A stretch of DNA of 64,000 nucleotides from Fimbriimonadaceae bacterium (lineage in GTDB: Bacteria > Armatimonadota > Fimbriimonadia > Fimbriimonadales > Fimbriimonadaceae). Every line of letters starts with the position of its first letter. Position 1 is the stretch's first letter. Below, piece by piece: positions 42,560 to 51,181 of this stretch. The stretch lies in assembly GCA_019638775.1 (NCBI GenBank), contig JAHBTD010000002.1, positions 1,097,334 through 1,161,333 of the forward strand, written 5' to 3'. The translations under genes and the position numbers were made by a program. The notes below the pieces were generated by a model, which did no database searches, was not told the origin of the DNA, and saw only the letters and a list, made by a program, of their open reading frames with translations.

Positions 42560-44074
42560 ATTTTCAATTTCACGGTTTTCGCCGTTCTTTTCACATGTTT
42601 CGAGCATGGATTTGAACGGCTCTTGAAGCGAAAGCTGTACATATCGACCGTCGTAGAGGGAGTTCGAACACAGCACTTTGAGCAACTCTCGCTTTTCCTT
42701 AGAGTTAGCCTTCTCGAACCTGGAATGGCAGTTCGATCCTAATTCCAGAAGGGATACACCGAGCTCAAAATACGATGACTGGGCCTTGCCGAGGTTTGAG
42801 AGCAACAATTGCCCTTGGTCCAACTCCAACTCCCACTTGGCCTTGAGCTTATCGTAGGCTGAGAGCGGCACTTGCCCGTTCAGCTTATCTATGTAGAGTG
42901 CTTCCAACTTGGCTTCCAGACTCTTGCACTCAGCCTCAAGAGACTCCCTTTGGTCAACATGGAAGGCGCGTTCTTCGGTCAGACTCTCGAGTAGCGCCCT
43001 GCGCAACATCTCCAGTATTTCTGGATCGATCCTCAGCCCTCGGAGCTTGTTTGAGATTTGGGTCGTAACCTGCTCTTCTTCTATGCACTTCTGTCCAGGG
43101 CACCTCCCCTTTCTTCCTGTGCAGTGGTAGTAGACGTACTTGCCTTTCTTCATCTCGGCCGTGATCGCGCAGCCGCAATGGGCGCAGGTCAGCATCCCTT
43201 TGTAGGTGAACTCCAGCACACCGAAGCCCGTCTTGTTCCGGTTGCGCCCGTGCATGACATCTTGCACTTTCTCAAAGAGCTCCTTTGAGACAACTGGTTC
43301 ATGGCTGCCGACGTATACATGCCTGTTCCACTGTATCAAGCCACAGTAAATCGGATTGGACAGGATTTGGGCTATACCGCTCTTATGGATTCTGTTGCCG
43401 TTGCGCGATCGCAAGCCAATCTCGATTGCCAGTCGCCTTACGCTATCAAGAGACAGCCCCTCGTCGGCATAGGCGACAAACAAACGCTTGATCTTCGGAG
43501 CAAGGGACTTGTCAAGACGAATCGTGCGCTTTGCACCGCTGACCACGTTGATATAACCGTAGGGAGCATAGGACGGCCAGATTCCTTGCCGCGCCTTTTC
43601 CTCCATTCCCTTCCGGGTTTCTTCTGAGAGGTTGTCGATATAGTTCTTGGCAACGACCAGCTTGATATCGTGGATGAACTTCTCGTGACTCTTAGACGAT
43701 GGCGTCAGGATCGTCCCCTCTTTGACAAAATGTAGCGCAACGGCCAGCTCGCCGACCTTGACCCGGTCAGAGAGGTTACGGTACAGACGGTCGATTTTCT
43801 CGCAGAGGATCGCGCTAACCCGCTTTGAACGCACTAATGAAAGCATCTGCTGGAACTCGCTCCGCCCAGCTTCCTTGGCAGTTTCGGCCTCCACAAATTC
43901 CGCGATCACCTGCAAGCCGCGATCCTGAGCGTAACGGCGCAAAAGACCAAGCTGAGCATCGAGCGAGTAGCCTTCCTGCTCTTGCTCTTTAGTGGAAACC
44001 CGGGCATAAAGCACAGCGCTCTGAACTTCCTGAACTTTGACGGCCTTTCGGGCCGAGCGACGACCGTAAGACAT
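42527..44074 (-). CDS. Large serine recombinase (integrase)
   Basis: 515 residues. Catalytic N-terminal domain with Ser27 in VLYARVSTKEQEQEGYS; the recombinase domain (about 190-330) with ARQGIWPSYAPYGYIN and ILSNPIYCGLIQWNRH; a zinc ribbon (about 348-380) with LTCAHCGCAIT and YYHCTGRKGRCPGQKC; then a long coiled coil as in phage- and ICE-type integrases. I chose the ATG at 44074 (MSYGRRSARKAV); the longer frame to 44455 includes a non-homologous stretch. The final residues NWLPAKDSNLD are encoded by the antisense strand of tRNA-Gln (42527-42559), so the element integrated into and restored that tRNA. Confidence 0.95.
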   Translation of the reverse strand: MSYGRRSARKAVKVQEVQSAVLYARVSTKEQEQEGYSLDAQLGLLRRYAQDRGLQVIAEFVEAETAKEAGRSEFQQMLSLVRSKRVSAILCEKIDRLYRNLSDRVKVGELAVALHFVKEGTILTPSSKSHEKFIHDIKLVVAKNYIDNLSEETRKGMEEKARQGIWPSYAPYGYINVVSGAKRTIRLDKSLAPKIKRLFVAYADEGLSLDSVRRLAIEIGLRSRNGNRIHKSGIAQILSNPIYCGLIQWNRHVYVGSHEPVVSKELFEKVQDVMHGRNRNKTGFGVLEFTYKGMLTCAHCGCAITAEMKKGKYVYYHCTGRKGRCPGQKCIEEEQVTTQISNKLRGLRIDPEILEMLRRALLESLTEERAFHVDQRESLEAECKSLEAKLEALYIDKLNGQVPLSAYDKLKAKWELELDQGQLLLSNLGKAQSSYFELGVSLLELGSNCHSRFEKANSKEKRELLKVLCSNSLYDGRYVQLSLQEPFKSMLETCEKNGENREIENWLPAKDSNLD

Positions 44075-44255
44075 GGGATCACATTTTACGACGGCTTTCT
44101 GTCGATCCAAATGGAAATCTTGAGAAACTGGATAACTCGCGCGTTGTAGAGCTTGGATTCTTCCAGGGAGACTTCCCTGCCGAGCTTCCGGCACCAGATT
44201 TTTCGCACTTCCTCTAAGGTATGTCGCTGCTCGTGCGTACAAAGGGGGACTGCGT

Positions 44256-45581
44256 TCACGTCCAACCCTTCTTAAGCCGGGTCCACAGCCAGCCCAATCG
44301 ACCATATTTGCGGCGTTCTGCAATCGATCGCCTTTCAGAGGCTGGCTCGTCCTCAGATTGACCGAGCAACGCCCGCTCCGCAGCATACGAGATTCCGGCC
44401 GCATCCATCTCTTGGTCTTCGAGACGGCGTAGCTCTTCGAGCGTGAAGGTTTCACGAATTGAGGAAGTAATTGACTTGGAGTGTTCTTCGAGTTCAGTCC
44501 GGACGAGTAAAGTCAGCTTGTAGTGCTGAAATAGTCGTGAGGCTTCAGCGAAGCGAGGATCCTGGCGGATACTGTCCTGAGCTTTGGCCTGAAGGTAGGC
44601 CAAGTACGTCAGATTAGCCTTGCGCTCACCCTCCATCAATCCCAAGCAGACGTAGCTGGCGACGATGGGTAGCGACAGCGTCAACGCAACAAAACCCATC
44701 TCCAGCTTCGTCAGTTTCATGCTTGAGAGACTGGAACTCTCGACCAGCCCTTTGAAGAGCCCCACTTGCTCAACCTTGGACTCGATAACGACGAACGCAA
44801 CGGCTAGGCCAATCAGGAGAAAGCCGTAAAGCCACGGCAGCGTGTTTCGCGCAAAGGAGCTTTTCACACCGAGACGGTAGAGGCTCCCGCCAACCGACGT
44901 CGCAAGCGGCGTCAACACCGAGCCGACCAAATACATGACAGCAATCCCGAGCGCTACAAAGAGCAAAATTAGCGGCAGTTCTTCCCCTATGGAAGCCAGC
45001 TCTAACTTGTCGATCAGCAGACCAAGGCTAAGGCCAAAGACAGTGCCGCCGCCGATGACCGCGACCAACTTGTGGAGCCAGCCGTAGAGCGCTGAGGGCT
45101 TTTGTGAAGGTGAAGGCAGTCCATGCTGACCCGCCAGTTCTTCCAACGAACACGGCTCGTCACTTCCAAGCTCTAGGGAGGAGGCACTTGGGCGTAACGC
45201 AATGCCAAGCGGGGCCAGTATCGCCGCCAAGTCTGAAGCTCTCTCGGTTTCGTCTTGCCGTGCCTGTTTGAGCGCGTCTTGCACTTCAGACAGTTCGCGG
45301 CGGAGCATGTCGTTTCGCTCGTTGAGGCTATCCGCCATGTCTTGTCGAAGGCGTTTGACGTTCTCTGAGGCGGCCACCGCGTTCCAGCAGAGTAGCCATG
45401 GGACCAGACGCTTGGCATCCTCAGGGGACTCTCTGGCGGCGGTCCCGGCTTCTAGCATGGCTTCGGCATCATGCGTCAGCACGGGAGGAGAATAGACGAA
45501 ATGCCGAGGGACCGGATCGCCGTCTTTGTCCCGGACCCTGGGGATCACATTGGTGTACGGCGTGGCGGTTTCAACTCTCAC
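44256..45581 (-). CDS. Four-helix membrane protein with coiled coil, unknown
   Basis: 441 residues. A hydrophilic N-terminal half contains a coiled coil (ERNDMLRRELSEVQDALKQARQDE, about 89-112), then four hydrophobic segments (about 174-190, 203-224, 250-268 and 296-316), then a helical cytoplasmic tail (LARRLEDQEMDAAG-type text at 390). The C-terminus is rich in Arg and Lys. It starts by overlapping the preceding vWA lipoprotein gene by four bases (ATGA), so the two are coupled. I do not recognise the family; in context it may be an assembly or stabilising component of the element's envelope-associated apparatus. Confidence 0.6.
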   Translation of the reverse strand: MRVETATPYTNVIPRVRDKDGDPVPRHFVYSPPVLTHDAEAMLEAGTAARESPEDAKRLVPWLLCWNAVAASENVKRLRQDMADSLNERNDMLRRELSEVQDALKQARQDETERASDLAAILAPLGIALRPSASSLELGSDEPCSLEELAGQHGLPSPSQKPSALYGWLHKLVAVIGGGTVFGLSLGLLIDKLELASIGEELPLILLFVALGIAVMYLVGSVLTPLATSVGGSLYRLGVKSSFARNTLPWLYGFLLIGLAVAFVVIESKVEQVGLFKGLVESSSLSSMKLTKLEMGFVALTLSLPIVASYVCLGLMEGERKANLTYLAYLQAKAQDSIRQDPRFAEASRLFQHYKLTLLVRTELEEHSKSITSSIRETFTLEELRRLEDQEMDAAGISYAAERALLGQSEDEPASERRSIAERRKYGRLGWLWTRLKKGWT

Positions 45582-46234
45582 TGGCTTCCTCCACTTTGCG
45601 CCAGTCGGATGCGCTCAATGAGCATTTCTTGAGAGTCGTTAGAGCCCCGAACGAAGCCCTTATCACCCAGCGGTTCTAACCAGTTCGACCAGCGAGTTCG
45701 ATGTTCGGGCAAAACCCCGGCGACAACCAGACACTCAAGTTTTGGGTTCTTAGACAATAGGCCGATGCTCTCGCGAATACAGCGAACGACATGAGCGCTC
45801 ATATCCTCAATGCCGCCGTCGGTGATGACGATGGCGACGACGGGAAGTTTGGAGCGCTCGGTAGTTTTGACGAGTTCGGTCAAGACAAGTGCCGTCTGGG
45901 TGCCGGGTTTTTCTTGAGCCTTGGCGGTAGCGAGTAGTGGCTGGCCAATCCGCTGGTTGAACGTTCCCCGGCTGTGGATCGGTGGTCCCTGATAGATCGT
46001 CCGGGAGGTATTGGCAAATGCAAGAACCGTCAGGTCCCCTTGAGAATCCAGTCGCCTCTGGAAAGAGTAGAGCGCCGCGCCGTAGCGGTTCGTCAGCTCC
46101 GGGCTTGGGCAGCTGACATCGATGGCGACGACAAGCGAAACGGGCTTCGTTGCTTCCCGCTTGCATCCAGCGAACGCTATTAGGATTCCGGCGGTAAGAA
46201 CGATTGAGAAAACGACAAGAGATGTTTTTGACAT
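45578..46234 (-). CDS. Lipoprotein with a von Willebrand A-like domain
   Basis: 218 residues. Signal peptide with a lipobox (ILIAFAGC), so anchored in the envelope. The A-domain begins VVAIDVSCPSPE (about 36-47), where a DxSxS-like metal site is only partly kept (DVSCPS), and continues with TQTALVLTELV and VVAIVITDGGIEDMS, the later Asp of the site. The Cys in the metal motif is odd. vWA proteins usually bind partner proteins in the cell envelope. It is coupled to the four-helix membrane protein gene that follows and lies near other element genes. Confidence 0.7.
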   Translation of the reverse strand: MSKTSLVVFSIVLTAGILIAFAGCKREATKPVSLVVAIDVSCPSPELTNRYGAALYSFQRRLDSQGDLTVLAFANTSRTIYQGPPIHSRGTFNQRIGQPLLATAKAQEKPGTQTALVLTELVKTTERSKLPVVAIVITDGGIEDMSAHVVRCIRESIGLLSKNPKLECLVVAGVLPEHRTRWSNWLEPLGDKGFVRGSNDSQEMLIERIRLAQSGGSQ

Positions 46235-46252
46235 GAGGCCTCCTATGAATCG

Positions 46253-46801
46253 TCAGGGCTCCTTGCGTTTGGATTTGCTCTTGTCCCTCTTTTGGGGCGC
46301 AAAGACCGCCTTGGCAACGAAGCTGAAACTACGAACGAAGAGCCGGGATAGCGCACCAACCAGCCGCCAGTAGGCTTGCAGGCAGACCGAGGGACGCTTA
46401 CCCCGCTCAAAGAGAATCCAGCCCAGCACGAACGGCAGGGCGAGAATGATGAGAAAGTTGAAGATCGAGGCAACGGCCCGGGCAATGCCTATCCCCGAAA
46501 CAAAGCCGAACACACCGTCTGCTACTTGGTACGCCAAGGCTGAGATCGACCCAAAGTTGGCGACGGTGAACTTAAGTCCAAGGAAGATCAGACCAAGGGC
46601 AAGAACCAAAGAGAGCGGGCGAAGCGAGAGATACCGTCCCGGCTTGCTTAAGTCCTTGCTGGCACACTCAACGCAGACCGTGGCGACAGAAGGACTACGA
46701 TGGCCTTTTGAGCAAAGACGGCAGCCGAAACTCCGTGTGCAATTGCCGCAGAACTTAGCGCTTTTGGGCCAAAGCCGAAAGCAAAAAAGACAGAGGATCA
46801 C
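46253..46801 (-). CDS. Zinc-ribbon membrane protein
   Basis: 182 residues. Four CxxC pairs (CLFC at 4-7, CGNC at 18-21, CRLC at 27-30, CVEC at 43-46) make a double zinc ribbon at the N-terminus, followed by two or three hydrophobic segments (about 62-80, 87-107 and 112-128) and a basic, Lys/Arg-rich end. It overlaps the replication-relaxation gene by four bases and so is cotranscribed with the conjugation-type genes. The function is unknown; zinc ribbons beside membrane helices are common in small helper proteins. Confidence 0.65.
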   Translation of the reverse strand: MILCLFCFRLWPKSAKFCGNCTRSFGCRLCSKGHRSPSVATVCVECASKDLSKPGRYLSLRPLSLVLALGLIFLGLKFTVANFGSISALAYQVADGVFGFVSGIGIARAVASIFNFLIILALPFVLGWILFERGKRPSVCLQAYWRLVGALSRLFVRSFSFVAKAVFAPQKRDKSKSKRKEP

Positions 46802-47604
46802 GGACTGACCTCTTGGTCTGGCAAAAGCCCGGTGATAGACCTGGTTTGAGGGTCAAGCCAGACGCAGTCCAAGGGACTCTCGGTCTCGATAGCACCAAAC
46901 GTGGTGAAAAGAAAGCGGGGATCGTCCTTGTGAACAAGTGAAGATAGGTGACGAAGCCGCAGACTACCGGTCGTGACGACCAGCACGGCAAACGAATCTT
47001 GAGCGTAAGCCTCCTGGAAAATCCCTCGGGCATACCTACGGTAGCTGGCAATCTTGGCCTTGAAGCACTTGCGCGACACATGCCCGAGGTCTATCTCAAC
47101 AAAGAAGCAGTGCGTTTCGCCTAAGTGCTCGATTCGCAAGAAACTGTCCGGTTTGAAAGTGTGCCTCTGCCAGCCGTCACCCCGTTTAACAGAGTAAGCA
47201 TGTCGGCAGTGCGGCTCGGGCAGCCACTCAACCGACAATCGGCCTGCAGATTCACTAACCGCGATGCGAAACTCAGTAATACGGCATGAATGCTCAAGCA
47301 GAAGCGGTGAACAGGGACGCTTGAGGTGAAGGCGGACATCATCCAGACCAAGCCCGGTGTATTCGGCGATGACCGCCGCCGCGTGAGGAGTTGCAGCGTA
47401 GAGGGCCTGCGATCCCTTGACCGGCAAAGCGTTAACCTTCTGGGTAAGTCCTGCGCCGCAAAGCCTTCGAAGGCGAGATCGGCAACGCACCAAAGAGCCG
47501 AAGTAGCCAAGCCGGACAATCTGGTCCGCCGTGATGACCGAGTGGCCGAAGAGATCACTCAGCAGTCGAACATCGCGCTCCGTCAGCCGAAAGCCGCGCT
47601 TCAC
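46798..47604 (-). CDS. Replication-relaxation family protein
   Basis: 268 residues. N-terminal winged helix (about 5-70) with LTERDVRLLSDLFGHSVITADQIVRLGYFGS, then the catalytic-looking core RLSVEWLPEP and HTFKPDSFLRIEHLGETHCFFVEIDLGHVSRKCFKAKIASYRRY, the PD-(D/E)xK-like region of the Replic_Relax family found on plasmids and conjugative elements. Its role is probably DNA binding or nicking at the element's replication or transfer origin, which is an inference from the family. It overlaps the ATPase gene (four bases) and the zinc-ribbon gene. Confidence 0.75.
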   Translation of the reverse strand: MKRGFRLTERDVRLLSDLFGHSVITADQIVRLGYFGSLVRCRSRLRRLCGAGLTQKVNALPVKGSQALYAATPHAAAVIAEYTGLGLDDVRLHLKRPCSPLLLEHSCRITEFRIAVSESAGRLSVEWLPEPHCRHAYSVKRGDGWQRHTFKPDSFLRIEHLGETHCFFVEIDLGHVSRKCFKAKIASYRRYARGIFQEAYAQDSFAVLVVTTGSLRLRHLSSLVHKDDPRFLFTTFGAIETESPLDCVWLDPQTRSITGLLPDQEVSP

Positions 47605-49043
47605 GGTTTCTTCCCTCCGCGAACTGCCGGGGCGCGGTCATGGCGGACAATCTGTTCTGTTTTGGTCTGTGGTTTGGCAAGACGGCCGCGAATCTCGGTT
47701 TCCACATCTTCTGCTTGTCGCCCAAAACGAGTTAGGCCCGAATACTTGAGTTCCTCAACCTCTTTGGAAGTTGCCTCGGGATCGTCAATCTTGTCGGTCT
47801 GGACGCGGACTGGAGGTTGGCCGCGCCGAACGAAGATGGCCTGACCAACACCTTGGGAAAGAAGAAGCGTCTTGACTTCGTCTTTGGAGCCAAGGCCGAC
47901 AATCTCCCCGGATAGTTCAGAGGCATCTAGCGATCCGGTTTGGAAGAAGACTTGCAAGCCGACGTTGTTTCGCAGAACTTGCCGGAGGCCGGTGGAGAGT
48001 TGGTAGAGGTTTTGATGAGAGAGCGTCAGCGACAAACCGAATCTGCGTCCCTCGGCGACGATGGATGAAAACGACTCCGATGCCATCGTTTCAAATTCAT
48101 CGATGTACAGATGAGCGGGGTTACGTTTCTTTTCCGGGAGATCGACGCGCGCCATCGCAGAGTGCTGGATAGCGCTGACAAGTAGTCCGCCGACGAGGTG
48201 TGCCGCCCCGTGAAGCCGGTCTACCGCTAGAGAGACCAGCAGAATCTGTCCAGGTGTGTCCAGCAACTTAATAACGTCAATTCCCACGCCAGAGCCGAGC
48301 ATTCGTCGAACCTTCGGCACGGCTAGAAAAGGCGTCACCTTGTTGATGACCGGCATCGACAGCGTCGTCTGCTTTTCGTAAGACAGATCATGGAAGAGTG
48401 AGAAGAAGGATTGGGCGTTCGGTTCGTTAAGACCAGCCAGAATCCGTTCACGGAAAGACGAATTCGTTAGCAGAGGCTCTGTCTCGCAGAGTGACATCTC
48501 GGATTCAGCCAGGGCGATTAAGGTGTTGCGCAGCGTCTCGTCCAACGCTACGCCCCAAGATTCGGCTTGTGAGCGAAGGACATCAAGGACATACAGAGCC
48601 CGGCTGTGCAGATCCCCTGAGCCGACTAAGGGGTTGAAGCCACAGACAAACTCGTCCTGCCGAAGGTCAACGAGGCATAGCCGGTCCGTGGCTGACTCGG
48701 AATCGGCAGCAAGTAAGGCCAGAATCCGGTCGATTAGATCGCCGCGCAGATCGATGACGACGAACGTGCGGTTTTCCACAATGTCGGCTTGGATCAGTTT
48801 CAGAAGAAGGTTCGTTTTGCCTGCACCCGTTGAGCCGAGAACGTAGGTGTGTCTCTTGCGCTCGCCTTCGGTAATGGCGAAGGGTTGACCTGATCGCTCA
48901 CTGTCGCCGAACATCGTTCCGACGATAACGCCTTTCGGAAGCTGCCCATCTCTCGTTCGCCTCCGACCAGTTCTGGCAACAACAACACCGTTGCAAACGG
49001 AGCGGGCCAGGCTTTCAATCAGTTCTGTGAGCGCGTAGTACAT
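47601..49043 (-). CDS. VirD4/TraG-like conjugative DNA-transfer ATPase
   Basis: 480 residues. RecA-type ATPase with Walker A LGSTGAGKTNLLLK (about 69-82), Walker B AHLYIDEFETM (about 326-336) and an all-alpha lid domain, as in coupling proteins of type IV secretion systems and TraD/MobA-associated ATPases. There is no clear N-terminal membrane anchor, so it may be a soluble form. In the element it probably brings DNA to a transfer pore, or pumps it. It is the first gene of the minus-strand set running from 49043 to 44256, each gene overlapping the next by about four bases. Confidence 0.82.
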   Translation of the reverse strand: MYYALTELIESLARSVCNGVVVARTGRRRTRDGQLPKGVIVGTMFGDSERSGQPFAITEGERKRHTYVLGSTGAGKTNLLLKLIQADIVENRTFVVIDLRGDLIDRILALLAADSESATDRLCLVDLRQDEFVCGFNPLVGSGDLHSRALYVLDVLRSQAESWGVALDETLRNTLIALAESEMSLCETEPLLTNSSFRERILAGLNEPNAQSFFSLFHDLSYEKQTTLSMPVINKVTPFLAVPKVRRMLGSGVGIDVIKLLDTPGQILLVSLAVDRLHGAAHLVGGLLVSAIQHSAMARVDLPEKKRNPAHLYIDEFETMASESFSSIVAEGRRFGLSLTLSHQNLYQLSTGLRQVLRNNVGLQVFFQTGSLDASELSGEIVGLGSKDEVKTLLLSQGVGQAIFVRRGQPPVRVQTDKIDDPEATSKEVEELKYSGLTRFGRQAEDVETEIRGRLAKPQTKTEQIVRHDRAPAVRGGKKP

Positions 49044-49098
49044 CTCAGTTAGATATCTTCGCGCCCCTGAATTGCTGTTTTTGGGAGAAAGCCGTATT

Positions 49099-49116
49099 CT
49101 TTAGAAAAGTCTAAAG
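49099..49116. promoter_or_regulatory. Inverted repeat between the divergent ATPase operon and HTH gene
   Basis: Perfect 7-base arms CTTTAGA and TCTAAAG with a four-base centre AAAG. Sits in the 88-base divergent gap, 18 bases before the GTG start at 49134; a likely operator controlling both directions. Confidence 0.6.
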
Positions 49117-49133
49117 GGGAAGGCGAAAACTTG

Positions 49134-50270
49134 GTGCAACAGCGCTCGTTTGGGGAGGAACTGCGCCTGCTGGCCCGGCGCAGATATGCCTCGCTGGCGG
49201 CCTTCTCGGCAGTGGCTGGTCTGAGCCCGGGGCGCATCTCTCAAATCGTCAAGGGTACGTACCCCAATCTGAGCTACCAGACCCTCGAAACCTTGCTCAG
49301 AGCCTTTCCAGATATCGCTGAGAAGGAAGCCCTCTATCAGGCCTGGATTCGCGATTATGCCCCTTCGCCAATCGAAACGGAGTTACCTACCGCCGGGGCA
49401 ACTGATGATGAAATCTGGGGGTTTCTGGAGTGCCGCAATAGCCTCTACGAGCTGGGCAAAATTGGCAATGTTCGGGATGCGACGGGCAGCCTCTGGCACG
49501 AGTTGGCGCATCAGCCATCAAGACAGGAGCTTGCCTACCACTGTGGCAAGATTCATGTCGAGACTAGCTCGCATACGGAGAGACACAGGCAAGCCATCCA
49601 CGTCTCTCGCGAACTGCAAAACCTGGCAACGAGCGCCTACGAGCCAGCCTGGGTAGCATCAGCGCTCTGGCAAGAAGCCATCTCTACCTATCCGGTTGAT
49701 CCAGACTCCCCGCGCTACAGCCGATCCGCCATGTCTCGCCTTGGGCGCTACTTAAGCGATTGGCAGCCCCGAACCGATCGCGAGCGAAGTTTGCACAGGA
49801 CCTTGTTCCAAACGTATCTTCGAGACCGACTGATCGCCCTAGAGGAGCTTTACCGGCATGGCGTCAGGAACAGGAGCCTTCTTGAGTATCAGCTCGCTGC
49901 CTTGCAAAGCGTGCTCCCAGAGATAGAAATTGGAGTGGATTTCAAAGGCACTAAAGAGGTCGAAGCACGGGCACTTATCGCACTGGGCAGACTTGACGAA
50001 GCAAGCGATGCACTGGAAGCCGCTGCCCAGCCAGGCGACACCTATAACTCTCTTAAAGTAGCGGTCACAACAGCCAGGTTGCACGTTGCCGACAAGGACG
50101 CAGATGGCGCGTTTCAAATCTTAGCGCAATGGGTGCCAATTGCGGAGACACAGTCGCTGTACCACTATCGAAGTCAGCTTGTTTCTATCGAACAGAGCCT
50201 GCTCCAAGCGTATCAACGTCTGCCCCTTGCCGAGAGAGTTGAAAGGAATGCAAGTGACATTGAAAGTTAG
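49134..50270 (+). CDS. Helix-turn-helix regulator with TPR-like domain
   Basis: 378 residues from GTG at 49134 (preceded by GGGGAAGG); a TTG at 49131 is the other choice. The first 60 residues carry an XRE-like helix-turn-helix (SLAAFSAVAGLSPGRISQIVKGTYPNLS), and the rest is helical and repetitive, as in TPR-type signal-binding domains of Rgg/PlcR-like and plasmid-control regulators (AREALIALGRLDEASDALEAA near 285). It is divergent from the transfer-gene operon with an inverted repeat in between, so it probably controls transfer or excision of the element. Confidence 0.75.
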   Translation: MQQRSFGEELRLLARRRYASLAAFSAVAGLSPGRISQIVKGTYPNLSYQTLETLLRAFPDIAEKEALYQAWIRDYAPSPIETELPTAGATDDEIWGFLECRNSLYELGKIGNVRDATGSLWHELAHQPSRQELAYHCGKIHVETSSHTERHRQAIHVSRELQNLATSAYEPAWVASALWQEAISTYPVDPDSPRYSRSAMSRLGRYLSDWQPRTDRERSLHRTLFQTYLRDRLIALEELYRHGVRNRSLLEYQLAALQSVLPEIEIGVDFKGTKEVEARALIALGRLDEASDALEAAAQPGDTYNSLKVAVTTARLHVADKDADGAFQILAQWVPIAETQSLYHYRSQLVSIEQSLLQAYQRLPLAERVERNASDIES

Positions 50271-50439
50271 GTTTAGGTTTTGGGGCTCCTGAAGCTAAAA
50301 GGCCCTCCTGAGATAGAGCGGGCATGATCGATGGGCGAATCTACCTTCGCACCTCTCTGGACCAGCTCAAACGCCTGCATATTTGACCTAGCTGGCTACC
50401 TGAGCGATGCTGTCACTGCGTCTGCCGCCGCCGTTCTTG

Positions 50440-50467
50440 GCCGCAAGAGCACACGCGTTCTTGCGGC
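50440..50467 (+). promoter_or_regulatory. Hairpin before the small element gene
   Basis: GCCGCAAGA and TCTTGCGGC form a perfect nine-base-pair stem with a ten-base loop. It ends 12 bases before the ATG at 50480; the ribosome-binding GGTGAGGGCG lies directly downstream. It may act in translation control or as a terminator of the preceding transcript. The rest of 50271-50479 shows no gene. Confidence 0.45.
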
Positions 50468-50479
50468 GAGGTGAGGGCG

Positions 50480-50749
50480 ATGGCAGACAGATTTGAACTT
50501 GGCAATACATATATCACACCCAACGCGGAGTGCCAATTGGAGTGGATTGAGGTTCTCAGAGCGTTGAACCGGCACGCTTTGTGTGACTGGGGCGAGGTCG
50601 ACGACGATGACCGCAAAGCTAACGACAGGGCATTGCAGCATGGCAGCAGGCTCCTCTCGGTCTACAGAGATGGGTGCGGCACGAAGTTTTGGATTATCAC
50701 TGAGGCAGATAGATCAGCGACGACCGTTCTACTGCCCGAAGACTACTAA
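50480..50749 (+). CDS. Conserved small protein of mobile elements
   Basis: 89 residues from the ATG at 50480 (MADRFELGNTYITPNAECQL). The segment CDWGEVDDDDRKAND followed by SRLLSVYRDGCGTKFWIITEADRSATTVLLPEDY is one I recognise from many plasmids and integrative elements, where it is annotated as a conserved hypothetical or 'plasmid-related' protein. The function is unknown. It is well conserved and near the HTH genes, so perhaps regulatory or linked with restriction avoidance. The start is set by the preceding GGTGAGGGCG. Confidence 0.75.
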   Translation: MADRFELGNTYITPNAECQLEWIEVLRALNRHALCDWGEVDDDDRKANDRALQHGSRLLSVYRDGCGTKFWIITEADRSATTVLLPEDY

Positions 50750-50798
50750 GAGCAGGCGAAACGCGTCTGCTCAACTTTCGTGCTGGTACAGACCGCGC

Positions 50799-51068
50799 CT
50801 AACGCGGCGAGGGCTGTTCCGTTGTCTTTTCAACCGTCGCGCCCCGGCTCTCCAACTCGGTAAAGATTGCGCTGATTTCCACCCCTAACCCCCGGGCCAG
50901 TTTCGCGACCACGTTGATCGTTGGCGTTCTGGTGCCACGCTCGATATGGGTCATGTAGGTGCGGTGAACCCCGCAGCGATAGGCAAACCCCTCTTGGCTG
51001 AACCCTCGCTCGGTCCGCCATTCCCGCACTAATCGACCGAACTCTTCTGGCAGCGACAACTCCGGCAT
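50799..51068 (-). CDS. XRE-family transcriptional regulator
   Basis: 89 residues, a helix-turn-helix domain in the first 70: EFGRLVREWRTERGFSQEGFAYRCGVHRTYMTHIERGTRTPTINVVAKLARGLGVEIS, typical of Cro/C1-type repressors. The remaining tail is short. It is divergent from the lipoprotein gene at 51182, with a 14-base palindrome (51120-51133) between the two that is the obvious operator. The same 11-base half occurs upstream of the zinc-ribbon gene at 53042. Confidence 0.88.
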   Translation of the reverse strand: MPELSLPEEFGRLVREWRTERGFSQEGFAYRCGVHRTYMTHIERGTRTPTINVVAKLARGLGVEISAIFTELESRGATVEKTTEQPSPR

Positions 51069-51119
51069 TTCAAATACATTGGAATCCGCACCATATTTCT
51101 GTCTACTTCGTATATACTG

Positions 51120-51133
51120 GTGACTATAGTCAC
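51120..51133. promoter_or_regulatory. Palindromic operator GTGACTATAGTCAC
   Basis: Perfect 14-base palindrome, seven bases on each side, overlapping the promoter region of the divergent XRE regulator and golvesin-domain lipoprotein genes (TATACT at 51113-51118). Eleven of its bases (GTGACTATAGT) recur at 53282-53292 beside the next element gene. Confidence 0.65.
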
Positions 51134-51181
51134 AGTTCGTTTAGCGCTGGCTGTGGCCAATTCACACTCGGAGGCATATCG

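Noticed and set aside
44075..44455. N-terminal extension of the serine recombinase
   Set aside because: The added 127 residues have no family likeness; the catalytic domain begins shortly after the ATG at 44074.
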